Positions 23,182 to 33,200 of a stretch of 64,000 bases of DNA are shown here, piece by piece. The stretch is taken from the NCBI GenBank assembly GCA_963682175.1, contig OY821786.1, positions 32,047,501 to 32,111,500 of the forward strand, given 5' to 3'. This DNA is from Triglochin maritima. Taxonomy: Eukaryota; Streptophyta; Magnoliopsida; Alismatales; Juncaginaceae. The notes under the pieces are model-generated. The model ran no database searches. It was not told the origin of the DNA and saw nothing but the letters and a program-made list of their open reading frames with translations. The first letter of the stretch is position 1; each line of letters begins with the position of its first letter. The translations under genes were made by a program, and so were the position numbers.

Positions 23182-23318
23182 GGCGACGAAGATTTCGTTT
23201 GTTTTTGTATTTTCGATTTTTTTCTGTTTATCGAGTGCGCAATCTAACTATTTGGATTTACATTTCAGGAGACGACAGAGCTCGCGGTGAAATCTCACCG
23301 CATTCTGAACCAAGTGGG

Positions 23319-23367
23319 AGGCGGAATCGCCGCACCAACAAGGTAAAGTGCGGCGGAAACGCCGCAC
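23319..23367 (+). promoter_or_regulatory. Tandem GC-rich hairpins in gypsy RNA leader (packaging-signal candidate)
   Basis: Two stem-loops, about 140 bp after the primer site and 1.1 kb before gag. The second is an 8-bp perfect stem GTGCGGCG-GAAA-CGCCGCAC (23348-23367) with a GNRA tetraloop. The first has a stem GGCG-GAAT-CGCC within GGAGGCGGAATCGCCGCACC. Related hairpins lie in U3 (22449-22500). A role in RNA dimerisation or packaging is inferred from position only. Confidence 0.45.
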
Positions 23368-24461
23368 AGGGTTGGAATCTGGTCTTCAATTTTCTGGGGC
23401 ATCGTCGACATCTCTGGGTGGTCTCATTGAGCTACTGGAATCTCCGAGAGCGGGCGGCGAACCCGACTGAGCATTGCGGAGGTAACTTTTCTTGCCTTTC
23501 TCGTAAAATCTGAATAGTTGAAAAGTTTCCTTTCGTAGAATTGCACGTGTTAGGGTTACAATTCCATAATTGGCAATAATTCAACTCTGACCTAAAATTG
23601 GCAAAATTAGAAAGACCTTAGTGCATGCATCATATAATGTTTTGCTTGCATTATTCTTGCTAAATTCTTGCAAATTAATACTTGTTGAAGATTGCTGGAG
23701 GCAAGGTACGTATCGAGGTTTTTATCGAGTGCATTAGAGCATATAATTTAGCTGCATACAACCTTGCAATTGCCCCCATTAAAAGGACCATTGTTTGACT
23801 ATCTTTGCTAGATTTAAGTTAAACTATCTTAAGGGCAACTCCGTAGGAAAAGATACGGTGGGGATTTCATCACCCTCCCGTAGCCCACAAACCACAATCC
23901 TGAAGTGTCGCCTAAGCCTAAAATTTAAAATTAATTAGACATTGGCCCCTAAGGACTCGGACTCAATTAAGGAGGAGATTGGTTTGACTTGCTATGACCT
24001 GAAGCTAATTGAATTCAATTTGGTGTCTAGAAAGTGTTTTTGTGTCGACGAAAGTCTTCCAAGCGACGTGGTTGTCTAATTGGCACCGACTCTGTCGGAA
24101 GCGCCCCCACTAGCTATACACTAACTGGCCAACTTGGTTTGATTGGTGAGGGAGGTGAATCAAGCAAATCAATTCGACTCAACCAGTTAGGAGTCGTCTA
24201 GATCTAAGTGACACTAGGTCTAGGATTGTTTTGACCGTGCTTGTCCAGGAAATTTCTGACCAACCCTAATTTTTACCCCTTTAGAGTTAAGTTTCCCTTC
24301 TCGTCTGAGTCTTCTTTCCCTTCTCATCCTTACCTTTCTATTGTTTGTTTCCTTTAAAATAAAAAAAAATTAAAAAAAAATAAAAAAAAAAATCAAAAGT
24401 TCAAAAAAAAAAAAAATTGTAATTAATTTTTGAAATTAAATTTGGAATTTAAATTTCGAAT
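23368..24461. other. Gypsy 5' untranslated leader
   Basis: About 1.1 kb without a long frame, typical of Athila-like leaders. It ends in A-rich runs (about 24357-24420) directly before gag. Confidence 0.6.
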
Positions 24462-27023
24462 TTGAATTCAAAAATTGATTCGACCCGGTGCACTCAGATT
24501 TGGATTCGGGACTTGAGTAATCGACTCTCACGAGTTAATCTAGATTCCAGTCTGGAACTTAACCTCATTCCACCTGTTGCACCACCTCACCCGGATCTAA
24601 TGGGTGAGAATGTAGTGGACCCGCCTGTTGCGCAACCTATAACTTTGAGGGATCGGTGCTACCCAACGATGGCTGCTCAGCCATCGTGCATCGTCATGCC
24701 CACCATACCGGGTCGCGACTTCGAACTTAAGGCACAATACATGAGTATGCTGCCTAAGTTCACCTCTAGGGAAGATCCATATCTCTTCCTTAGAGAATTT
24801 GAGGAAATCTGCTCTCTTATGCAATACCAGCATATCCCTGAAGAGGCAGTGCGTCTGAAATTTGTGCCTCTGGCACTAAAAGACGACGCTAAGAAATGGC
24901 TATATAGTCTAGCCGAAAGATCTATTAGAAGTTGGGCCGAATTTGTTCAAGTTTTCCTAAAAAAATATTTCCCCAACCATAAGACTATGAAGATTAGGAA
25001 TGAAATTGTTGCATTCGTTCAGTCTGAGAGCGAGCCGTTCTATTCCTATCTTGAGAGATTTAAGAGTGTCTTGACCCAATGCCCTCATCACGGAATTCCG
25101 AAGTGGCAATTATGCCAAATTATTTATGAGGGATTGACACCCACATCTAGGGTTATGCTAGAATCTGTGAGCCAAGGGAACTTCATGTCCAAAAATGAAA
25201 ATGATGCTTGGACTTTTCTTGAGGATTTAGCTGAAAATAGTATGCAATGGGACAATGCTAGAACACCCATCAACCCGAGTATTGGATCTAGAATAGCGAG
25301 TCAACCCCGACCAGGTGTCTTAGCTATAGACTCCAACATAGCGGCTGAGGCAAAACTAGCCACCCTTATGCGTAGAATGGAAAGTTTAGAGCTGCAAAAC
25401 CAAACCCGACAAGCATCCCCTACCCCTTGCTCTAGATGTGGTCAGACTGGTCATTTAATGGAGGACTGTGTGAACCTGGAACATGTTAATGCCACATTTA
25501 ACAATTCTAGAAATGATCCTTACGCATCAACCTATAACCCAGGTTGGCGTAATCATCCCAATTTTTCGTGGACCCAACAAGGACAACCTCCTAGACAACA
25601 ACCAACCCCATATAACCAAAATAATACATCATCTGGGGGTAATAATGGAAATCATGAGGTTAGGTTGACAAAATTAGAAAATTTAATGACAACTTTTATA
25701 CAAACAACCAACCAATCATTCCAAAGGCTAGAGACACAGGTCAGCCAATTAGCACAGATAATAGGTGAAAGAGAAAAGGGCCAATTTCCAAGTCAACCTG
25801 AGGTAAACCCCAGAACTAATAATCAATATCAATCTTATCAACCACCTTCAGGAAATAACAACCCTAGACCGGTTCAAATGGTTAATGAGGAAGGACCGTT
25901 CCAACAAATCAATGCTGTAGTATCATTACGGTCCGGAAGACAAATTGACAATAATGTGGTAAACCCTAGAATGACTAATCAATCTAGCCATCAAGCACCC
26001 ACATATGACTTGACCATTGAACCCGACGTCCAAATTGAAAAGCCCAATCCACCCACCCAACCTGAACCTGTAGCTCAACCTGAACCTGAGCGAGTCTATG
26101 TGCCTAAAGCCCCATTTCCCAATAGACTCAAAAAGAACTCTAGTGCACAAATAGAGAAAATCTTGGAAGTATTTAAGCAAGTTAAGGTAAACATTCCACT
26201 CTTAGACATGATTCAACAAATACCTGCTTATGCTAAATTCTTAAAAGATTTGTGCACTAAGAAGAGAAAAACGAATGTACCAAAGAAGGCATTCTTAACT
26301 GCAAACATATGCTCAATTCTTTCCAACACATCTCCTATAAAATATAAGGACCCGGGGTGTCCCACAATTTCATGTTCAATAGGAGATACGTTTATCAATA
26401 AAGCCCTTCTAGACCTTGGTGCAAGCGTTAACTTGTTCCCATTTTCTGTCTACGAACAACTCAACCTTGGTCCACTGAAACCCTCTAGGACAACCCTCCA
26501 ATTCGCTGATTGTTCTGTTAAGAAACCGAGAGGTATAGTAGAGGACGTTTTGATTAAGGTTGGTGACTTCATTTATCCAGTGGATTTTGTCGTACTTGAT
26601 ACTGAACCTGTTGTAAATCCTAATCGACAAATCCCTGTAATTCTAGGTAGACCCTTTTTAGCCACTTCGGAAGCATTAATAAACTGTCGAAATGGGCTCA
26701 TGCAATTATCTTTCGGGAACTTAAAAGCAGAATTTAATATCTTCCATATTGATAATGAGCCAGAAATAATATGCAACCCAAGTGATGTTGTGATGAGAGC
26801 ACGTATTTATCAGAATTCTGAATCAAATAAATCATCACATAAGCAAAAAGGAAGTAAGAAAAAAGGGAGTGATCCATTTACTCAACCACCATCACTCGAG
26901 CAAATAAGCGAACCAATTCAAGTGAGAAGAGTGGAGTCTTTTCCTCAAGTCAACATGGGGAACAATTCAACTGGATACATGCACCAACATGGTGTCATTC
27001 AATCCAGTTCTGATTATGGTTGA
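24462..27023 (+). CDS. Athila-like Gag-protease polyprotein
   Basis: 853 residues in one intact frame. The retrotransposon gag domain covers about residues 85-270 (LRDRCYPTMAAQPSCIV, LPKFTSREDPYLFLREFEEIC, LKDDAKKWLYSL, FLKKYFPNHKT). A CCHC zinc knuckle CSRCGQTGHLMEDC starts at residue 323. A Gln/Asn/Pro-rich linker follows (about 340-560). An aspartic protease domain covers about 620-780, with the active site LLDLGASVNLFP (Asp near 651) and the late ILGRPFLAT motif. Athila/Tat proteases often carry DLGA in place of DTGA, so this need not be inactive. The frame then stops; no reverse transcriptase or integrase follows. Gag packages RNA into cytoplasmic particles and the protease would process it. 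A later Met (PDLMGENVV, residue 47) is an alternative start close to the usual family start. Confidence 0.9.
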   Translation: MNSKIDSTRCTQIWIRDLSNRLSRVNLDSSLELNLIPPVAPPHPDLMGENVVDPPVAQPITLRDRCYPTMAAQPSCIVMPTIPGRDFELKAQYMSMLPKFTSREDPYLFLREFEEICSLMQYQHIPEEAVRLKFVPLALKDDAKKWLYSLAERSIRSWAEFVQVFLKKYFPNHKTMKIRNEIVAFVQSESEPFYSYLERFKSVLTQCPHHGIPKWQLCQIIYEGLTPTSRVMLESVSQGNFMSKNENDAWTFLEDLAENSMQWDNARTPINPSIGSRIASQPRPGVLAIDSNIAAEAKLATLMRRMESLELQNQTRQASPTPCSRCGQTGHLMEDCVNLEHVNATFNNSRNDPYASTYNPGWRNHPNFSWTQQGQPPRQQPTPYNQNNTSSGGNNGNHEVRLTKLENLMTTFIQTTNQSFQRLETQVSQLAQIIGEREKGQFPSQPEVNPRTNNQYQSYQPPSGNNNPRPVQMVNEEGPFQQINAVVSLRSGRQIDNNVVNPRMTNQSSHQAPTYDLTIEPDVQIEKPNPPTQPEPVAQPEPERVYVPKAPFPNRLKKNSSAQIEKILEVFKQVKVNIPLLDMIQQIPAYAKFLKDLCTKKRKTNVPKKAFLTANICSILSNTSPIKYKDPGCPTISCSIGDTFINKALLDLGASVNLFPFSVYEQLNLGPLKPSRTTLQFADCSVKKPRGIVEDVLIKVGDFIYPVDFVVLDTEPVVNPNRQIPVILGRPFLATSEALINCRNGLMQLSFGNLKAEFNIFHIDNEPEIICNPSDVVMRARIYQNSESNKSSHKQKGSKKKGSDPFTQPPSLEQISEPIQVRRVESFPQVNMGNNSTGYMHQHGVIQSSSDYG

Positions 27024-28165
27024 CTTTGAGCAAACTCAACCCCTCTACCGCAAGCCGACTCAGGTAATAAGTGCATTTATTTTATCTATGCATACATTGA
27101 GGACAATGCATGATTTAGGTGTGGGGGGGTGTTTATATATGTACATATCTATCTATTTGATTTTCTGTTCTGCTTTATTTCTTAAATTAAAAAAAAAATT
27201 AAAAAAAAAAATTAAAAAAAAAATTCAATATTCTATGACATAGCTTAAGATTGAACTGCCAAAACCCGTGTACAAATTGCATTAAGTTTTTGTTTCTTAT
27301 TATATAGTTCTGCTTGTAGAAATTATGACATAAATCTAGGTTCCAAAGAAATAACCCATGACCCTTGTAAGACATGTATGCACTTAAATTGGATGAATCA
27401 AATCTTTGAAGTGGTTGATAAAAAGCAGAGGTTGAGGAAAATATACCGGGAAGTGTGGACTTCTAATAGCAATTAAGCCTTGAGGAAAATAAAAGTAAAA
27501 TAAAATAAAAATAAAGTGAGGAAAACACATTTTGCAAAATGATTACAAAAGCCCAAGCCTTCGAGTCACTGGTCCGTAGGGGTATCTTGAAACCCGGTAA
27601 CTTGAGTCTTCCAGCTCGGGATTATCGACCAAACTCGCTACACGAATGCAAAAAGGGTATAAGTGTCAAAAAGGAAAAGCAAATGTGTTGAATCACGGAA
27701 AAAAAATACTTTAAGATACTCAAGGCCCAAAGCTAAAAGAATGATCCATGCCATGGTTGATCCAAATGATACTTCACCACCAGAGGAGGCGTGCAAAATA
27801 ATTTAAGTAATAACATGTTTAGAAGGGTTAGTGGTGTGAATGTTGGAGGAACAAAGACCAAGTCATATTTTTAATGAGTTAGAACTGTATAATGAGCATG
27901 CAAGAATTCTCAGTAAGATGTATAAAGTTGAGGTAGGGATATTGAGAGCTATTAATGAAATGTTGATTCAGGATTTTGTGGGTATATCCGCTGAAAACCC
28001 TCAGGAGACAACACTCCTCCCCCTTCGCAACAAGGAGGTTTAAAGGCTTGTTGCACATGCTAAGTGCAACCGTGATTCCTACGAAAGTGAGTTAGGATTT
28101 CCCTGTTTTATTTTTCTTATGTTCTGTTTTGCTAGGGACTAGCAAAATCTAGGTGTGGGGGTATT
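27024..28165. other. Gypsy 3' internal region, no pol
   Basis: Non-coding apart from short frames. Two AGGTGTGGGGG tracts occur, at about 27117 and at 28151-28161; the second lies just before the 3' LTR and is the polypurine tract. The first follows the gag-protease stop by about 100 bp, and A-rich runs lie at 27187-27230. Confidence 0.6.
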
Positions 28166-29366
28166 TGATGCATTGCATACATTGCATCATATGTCTTTCA
28201 TTTAGATTACTTTTATATCAATAAATGCTACTAAGGTATGTGTTTAGTCTTATTTACAGAATACAGGGACCTGAATGCAAATTACCCACATCCCGAGCAT
28301 AAACGCGTACAAAAGACTCGTTTCTATCATAAAGACCAAGTTCAAGTTTATCGGGTTTCAAATGGAAATGTATCCAAGCATAAAAGCATTGAAGACCTAA
28401 TTACGAAAAGAACAAGGACTTAAGCACAAAAGTAGCCGGGGACTTAATTGCAAAAAGTCAAGGACCTAATTGCAAATCACGAGTAGCTTTTATTATTATG
28501 GAGAAAATATAAAGAAAAATCAATGTGGATCTCCAAATATATGAAGAAATTAATTCGGATCTCCAAAGATATGCAAGAATCAATCCAGACGCGCAAATGA
28601 CATTGAAATCATACCATAAACACACAGGAAAAATCCGGGTCGATTCGGAGCCAAAAAGGTGGCGATTCCGCCGCACCTCAAGAGCAAATTGCGGCGAATC
28701 CGCCGCACCAAATTAGATCAATGCTCTCAAAATTTTACCGGTTGCGTGTTGACGCGTGTACTTTCTTATTTCATGCTTAGGTCCCTTGTATCGGCTATAA
28801 ATAGCCCCGAGAACGATGTTGTGAGGAGTTCTTCCTTTTGTTCCATAATTTAGCAATAAAATTCTGTTTCTTTTATTTTATGTTTTTAATTTTCTTTTCT
28901 TAGTTTCTCTAGGACCCCTTCTCCCTCCCTCCATCTATGAGTTTCTAACTCTTTCCAAAGGGTGGGGGTGACGGATTTAGGGTGATGAGAAGAGAAGATG
29001 TTATTATTTTAATTTTGTATTAGTATGTTTTGATTACTTGAGTTTATGTTAAATCATTTATCATGTAATGCTTTATAACTAATATGATTTATTATAAGTT
29101 TCAGAATTCTCTAATCTAAACCTTAAATCTAATCCTCCACCCAACGGAATTCACTTCTTTGTTCTTGCTTTAGTTTTAATTGTTTTTGTTTCTTGCTTTA
29201 AATAACTAAAACCCAAAAATCTCAAAACCCATTTATTTCTTCTCTCCTTCTTTCTCCTTAATCGAAAATCACGAAAATAACAAATCTCTCCCTCCTTGTG
29301 TTCGACCCGTATTTGCCACGTCTTCATTGACACCGTGCACTTGCGGTATAAATTTAATTCTCATCA
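28166..29366 (+). repeat. 3' LTR of gypsy element
   Basis: 1201 bp, three substitutions relative to the 5' LTR; followed directly by the TCGAC duplication. Confidence 0.94.
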
Positions 29367-29860
29367 TCGACCGACACAGACGGATAATCATTTTGTGCAT
29401 CAAGTGTACATTTGATCTTATGACTCAAATAAATAAAAAATTACATGTGAAGTTCTTGAGCTTTGATTGCAAGTCTTGAGTCTCGATCTTGAAGTTGATT
29501 AATCATTTGGTTTGAGCACCTACAATGTTAGAAAAATACAATATATATGCAATTTGACAATATGATGTGTGTGATGTGTTAATTGGAGTTGTGCATAATA
29601 TTATTTTCTTAATCATCAAAATTAAGAGTAATAATGCTAAAAGGCTAAGAAAAGCACATGCAAAAAAAGAAAGATAATCTTGGAAGTTCCTAACTTCCTA
29701 TCAGATAGACAGCGAGAAAACATTATAACCCAACTATCGTCAACATTATCAGACACCCAATAATAATAAAAATTAGCACATTTGTTAAATGCAATAGCAA
29801 AAGATATGGAAAACCTATGACGGAGTTTAGTCTACCCACACCAAAAGATCTACCAAAAAT

Positions 29861-29900
29861 TCTCTCTCTCTCTCTCTCTCACTCTCTCTCTCTCTCTCTC
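29861..29900. repeat. (TC)n microsatellite
   Basis: Forty bases of TC repeats with one A interruption at 29881. It lies at the 3' side of the LINE remains and may be derived from its tail region. Confidence 0.9.
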
Positions 29901-30111
29901 CTGTCCCCCACCTAAAATTGAACCCTCATCAACATCTAGCACTACCTTATAAATCCTCGAAACCGTCCTAGCCTTTTCAGGCCACCAACTCCTACAACAC
30001 CTCTAGTATTTCTCACAAATGACCCCACAACAGAGCGAGTGATCCTCAACCCAGCAATAGGACAACAACCAAGTCCACTTACCCAGTAGCGCGAAGTTTC
30101 ATGTCCTTAAT

Positions 30112-30673
30112 TAGGGTTGTAAATGGGACGGGTCAAACCCGTCAACCCATTAAACCCAACCTGGTGGATCAAGTTTAGGGTTGTAATTTCTTACCCGTTT
30201 AGAAAATAAAATCCGCCTACACACTAACTTGCTTCCTCAGTGGGTCAGGTTAGGGTCGAGGAAAAACCCAAACCCGCTAAAAATAATATAATAATAAATA
30301 TTAATAACATTATATACACATATAAATATATAATCTAACTTATCACATAAATTATTCTTTAACTCATTAGTAATTCTTAATTTAACAAATTACAACATAA
30401 TCATAAACATATTATTATCTAGAAGTTATAACTTTTGCATTTTCCTAAAATATGTTGTTCTTTAGGTTATTTTTCTAATTTTTAATAAAAAAATAACATT
30501 TAAAATATTTTTTAGTAGGTGACCCCCCCAACCCATCAACTCACTTGTAACCCGCCTAAGGGTAGTGGCTTTTCTGGGGTGGGTTATAACCAGAACCGCA
30601 ACCTGTCAATTCCTGACGGGTCGGGTGCAGCTTGACCTTGACCCACCTCGAAACCAACTCGTTTACAACCCTA
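30112..30673. mobile_element. hAT-type MITE
   Basis: 562 bp with ends TAGGGTTGTAAATGGG and, complemented, TAGGGTTGTAAACGAG. The 8-bp duplication TCCTTAAT (30104-30111) / TCATTAAT (30674-30681) has one mismatch. GGGT/ACCC-rich interior with no coding. Inserted in the LINE just after the GLGFRRIN codons. Confidence 0.85.
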
Positions 30674-30736
30674 TCATTAATCCTACGAAAACCTAAACCC
30701 CCTTCATCGACTTAAGCATCCTGACTCGACCCTAGT

Positions 30737-31964
30737 TGTTTGAGATTAATCTTAAACCGCAAGTGCACGACTGCGATGAAGTGGTGACAAGTACGGGTCG
30801 AGTCCACAAGGTGGTGTGTAACAAAAAACGATGAAAGCACAAAACTAACTAAAACTAACTAAGTAGCTAACAAAGTAGAAAGATGAAATTCAGTGATGAA
30901 AACCCCTAAGGGATGGAGTGTGTGTACACATGTGATAAGGTGGTGAAGAATGCATTCAATAACGCACAAGTGTAGGTTGTGTTTTCATGCATAGGAAGTA
31001 CCTAATAGTTATGGCAAAACATATCATTCTAATCACTAACCTAGTTGATTAACATGAGCATAAACAAGTTGGTTATTAAGAACCTAAACAAGCATGTGAG
31101 GTGTCTAAAAGTTGTGGCAAAACCCATCAAGTTAAGTATTCTAAAACAAACATGCATACATTCACATTCATCACATATTGCATAAGATAACATTCATTCT
31201 CATTCTTCATTACATGTATAAACATCATCTCCACCCCCAAAGGAGAATGAAACTACTCACTACTAATTATGCTAACTAATTATGCAAAGATTTAAGGAAA
31301 CAAAATATGAAAGACTAAAGAAAACAATATCTAACTAAAGAGAAATATTTTATTTACATGACTCACATTACAATGTGGCATCCTCTCCACCTTGAGTTTT
31401 ACTTCAAATGCTTACTCCAAGTAGAGAGAATGACTACCAAGCAATGAGTAGATTATAAAGAAGGAAGAAAAGTTCTATTTATAGACATGAAAAATGCAAT
31501 TGGGACACTCCCCCGGTGTGGGACTAAAGAAACATTCCCAAAATAGACATGAACACATAACTCATATCCGTGCGAAACCGGGTCGGATTCTGATCCAAAG
31601 GGACCGTCAATTGGCGGTCCAAGGTCGCTAATTGGTAGTTACTTTTTTCGGATATGATCTGATTTCGGAGATATTCTTTTTTGCTTCAATTTGTCACGTG
31701 AGGTGCACTCGGATCGGTTATTGAAGTCTGGGCCCGAATCTAATTGCTAAAATACTCCTCATGATGGGTCCTTATGTATGACCGAGATGTCCATTTTGCT
31801 TCATTTTAAGTCATTTTCTTATTATGTTTCAGTCTTTTTTCTCTTCCATTCTCTTTTCCATTACCTAATACTTTAAATATAACAACAAACACTCGACTAG
31901 CATAATATTGGGGTAAAATTAAGAATAAATAACATGAATATGATGCATGATATGCTACTAATCA
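30737..31964 (-). repeat. Gypsy (Athila-like) solo LTR, minus strand
   Basis: 1228 bp, minus strand starts TGATTAGTAGC and ends GCACTTGCGGTTTAAG...CAAACA. Flanked by CTAGT (30732-30736) and CCAGT (31965-31969), a duplication with one mismatch. Related to the partial LTR at 53394-54387, which shares the ACTTGCGGTTTAA end and the TATAAATAG region. Inserted in the LINE. Confidence 0.82.
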
Positions 31965-33200
31965 CCAGTTCATGAGCAGGAACTCACGAAGCTCGGGACC
32001 CTTCCCAACTTTCCAAAGTCTCTTTGAAGCCTTTCCATCTTCTTAAAAACCAACATAAGCACCTTAAGAACATACAGAAAGTAGGTAGGAAGGTTAGCAA
32101 GGGTCACTTAAATAAATGTAACGTGCCTCCATAAAATAAAGTGACCATTCCACCCCATCAAACGTTTATCGAAGCGTTACATGACGGAGGTCTAATCACT
32201 CTTCCTAGCCAAGTTAGAAGGTAATGGAAGACCCAAATACTTAGTGGGAAAAACTTCACCCAGGCCACCCGACACCCTTACAAATCAGTGGTGACAATCA
32301 GATTATCCACGTCTAAATTAATCCCCAAGACCGTGGGTTTAGTGAGTTGATTTTAGGACACTCAAAGCTGGACATTAAACAACTGATGACTCTAACCATA
32401 TCAACCTTACCATTACAGAACAAAAGGGTGCCATCTGTATATTGAAGAAAGTGGAATTTGTACATCCACCTATTTATAGGGAAGTCATCCCAAAGGTCTC
32501 ACTCAATCAACTTAATGGTCATCCTAGCAAAGAGTTCGCCAGCCAAGGTGAAGAGGAAAATATAAAGAGGGTCCCCCGGACGAAGGCCTCTCCCACTTTG
32601 GAAATACTCTTGAGGTGAACCATTAACCATAACAAAGAAAATGGCAAAGGAAAGACAACTAGAGATCCAAGCTCTCTAATTGTGATCGAAATTCTTCTCC
32701 TCAAGAATCTTATCAAGACACCACCAGTCAGCGTAATCATAAGCTATAGGCATATCCAGCATAATGACCACACCTTTGCGACCCCAACTATGAGACACCT
32801 CAATGTACTCTTGGGCCACAAGGAAACCATCCCTGATGAATCAACCCTCCGTTAAGGCTAATTGGAAAAGGGATATCATACCCTAAATAACAGATTTCAG
32901 GCGTGTAGCAAGGATATTCGTGAAGATCTTGAAGCAACACTTTAGGAGACAATTTGGCAGGATGACACCAATATTGTCAGCTCCCTCTACCTTGGGGATC
33001 AAAATGATATGTCTTACTAATAAGGTCATCAAGGCCCTGAACACAAGCCTTAATGATCATGAGTGATTAATGTCCCTGTCAATAAAATGTCAACACTTCT
33101 TAAAGAAAGAAGTCGGGAAGTCATCTGGACCAAGGGCCCATTCACTTTTCATACCAAAACTTGTCCTCTTGATTTCCTCTGAGAAGATCTCTATCTCAAC

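Larger units (their letters stand above)
21957..29366 (+). mobile_element. Young Athila-like gypsy retrotransposon, gag-protease only
   Basis: Complete 7410-bp element: 5' LTR 21957-23157, 3' LTR 28166-29366 (1201 bp each), perfect target duplication TCGAC (21952-21956 and 29367-29371). The primer site TGGCGCCGTTGCCGGGGA at 23164 is complementary to a tRNA-Asp 3' end as in Athila/Tat elements. The LTRs differ at only three positions by eye (22062 A/C, 22519 A/C, 22584 A/G), about 0.25 percent, so insertion was recent. One long gag-protease frame is present; reverse transcriptase, RNase H and integrase are missing, so it depends on another element. Confidence 0.94.
20656..29656 (-). repeat. 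Copia-type LTR (minus strand), split by gypsy element
   Basis: Pieces 20656-21956 and 29372-29656, together about 1.6 kb. Minus-strand start TGCTTTTCTTAGCCTTTTAG followed by TTTTGATGATTAA resembles the start of the copia LTR at 8192 and of the LTR at 40393-41891; the end reads AGTGACA. It aligns with 40393-41891 in several blocks (for example CTGCAAACCAA and the AACACC-TCGCC step). Many TCGACCG variants lie at 21260-21956. No matching duplication at the ends was found, so these borders are approximate. Confidence 0.6.

Noticed and set aside
20656..29656. Perfect target duplication for the outer copia-type LTR
   Set aside because: Left flank AAAAA and right flank CATGC do not match; the borders stay approximate.
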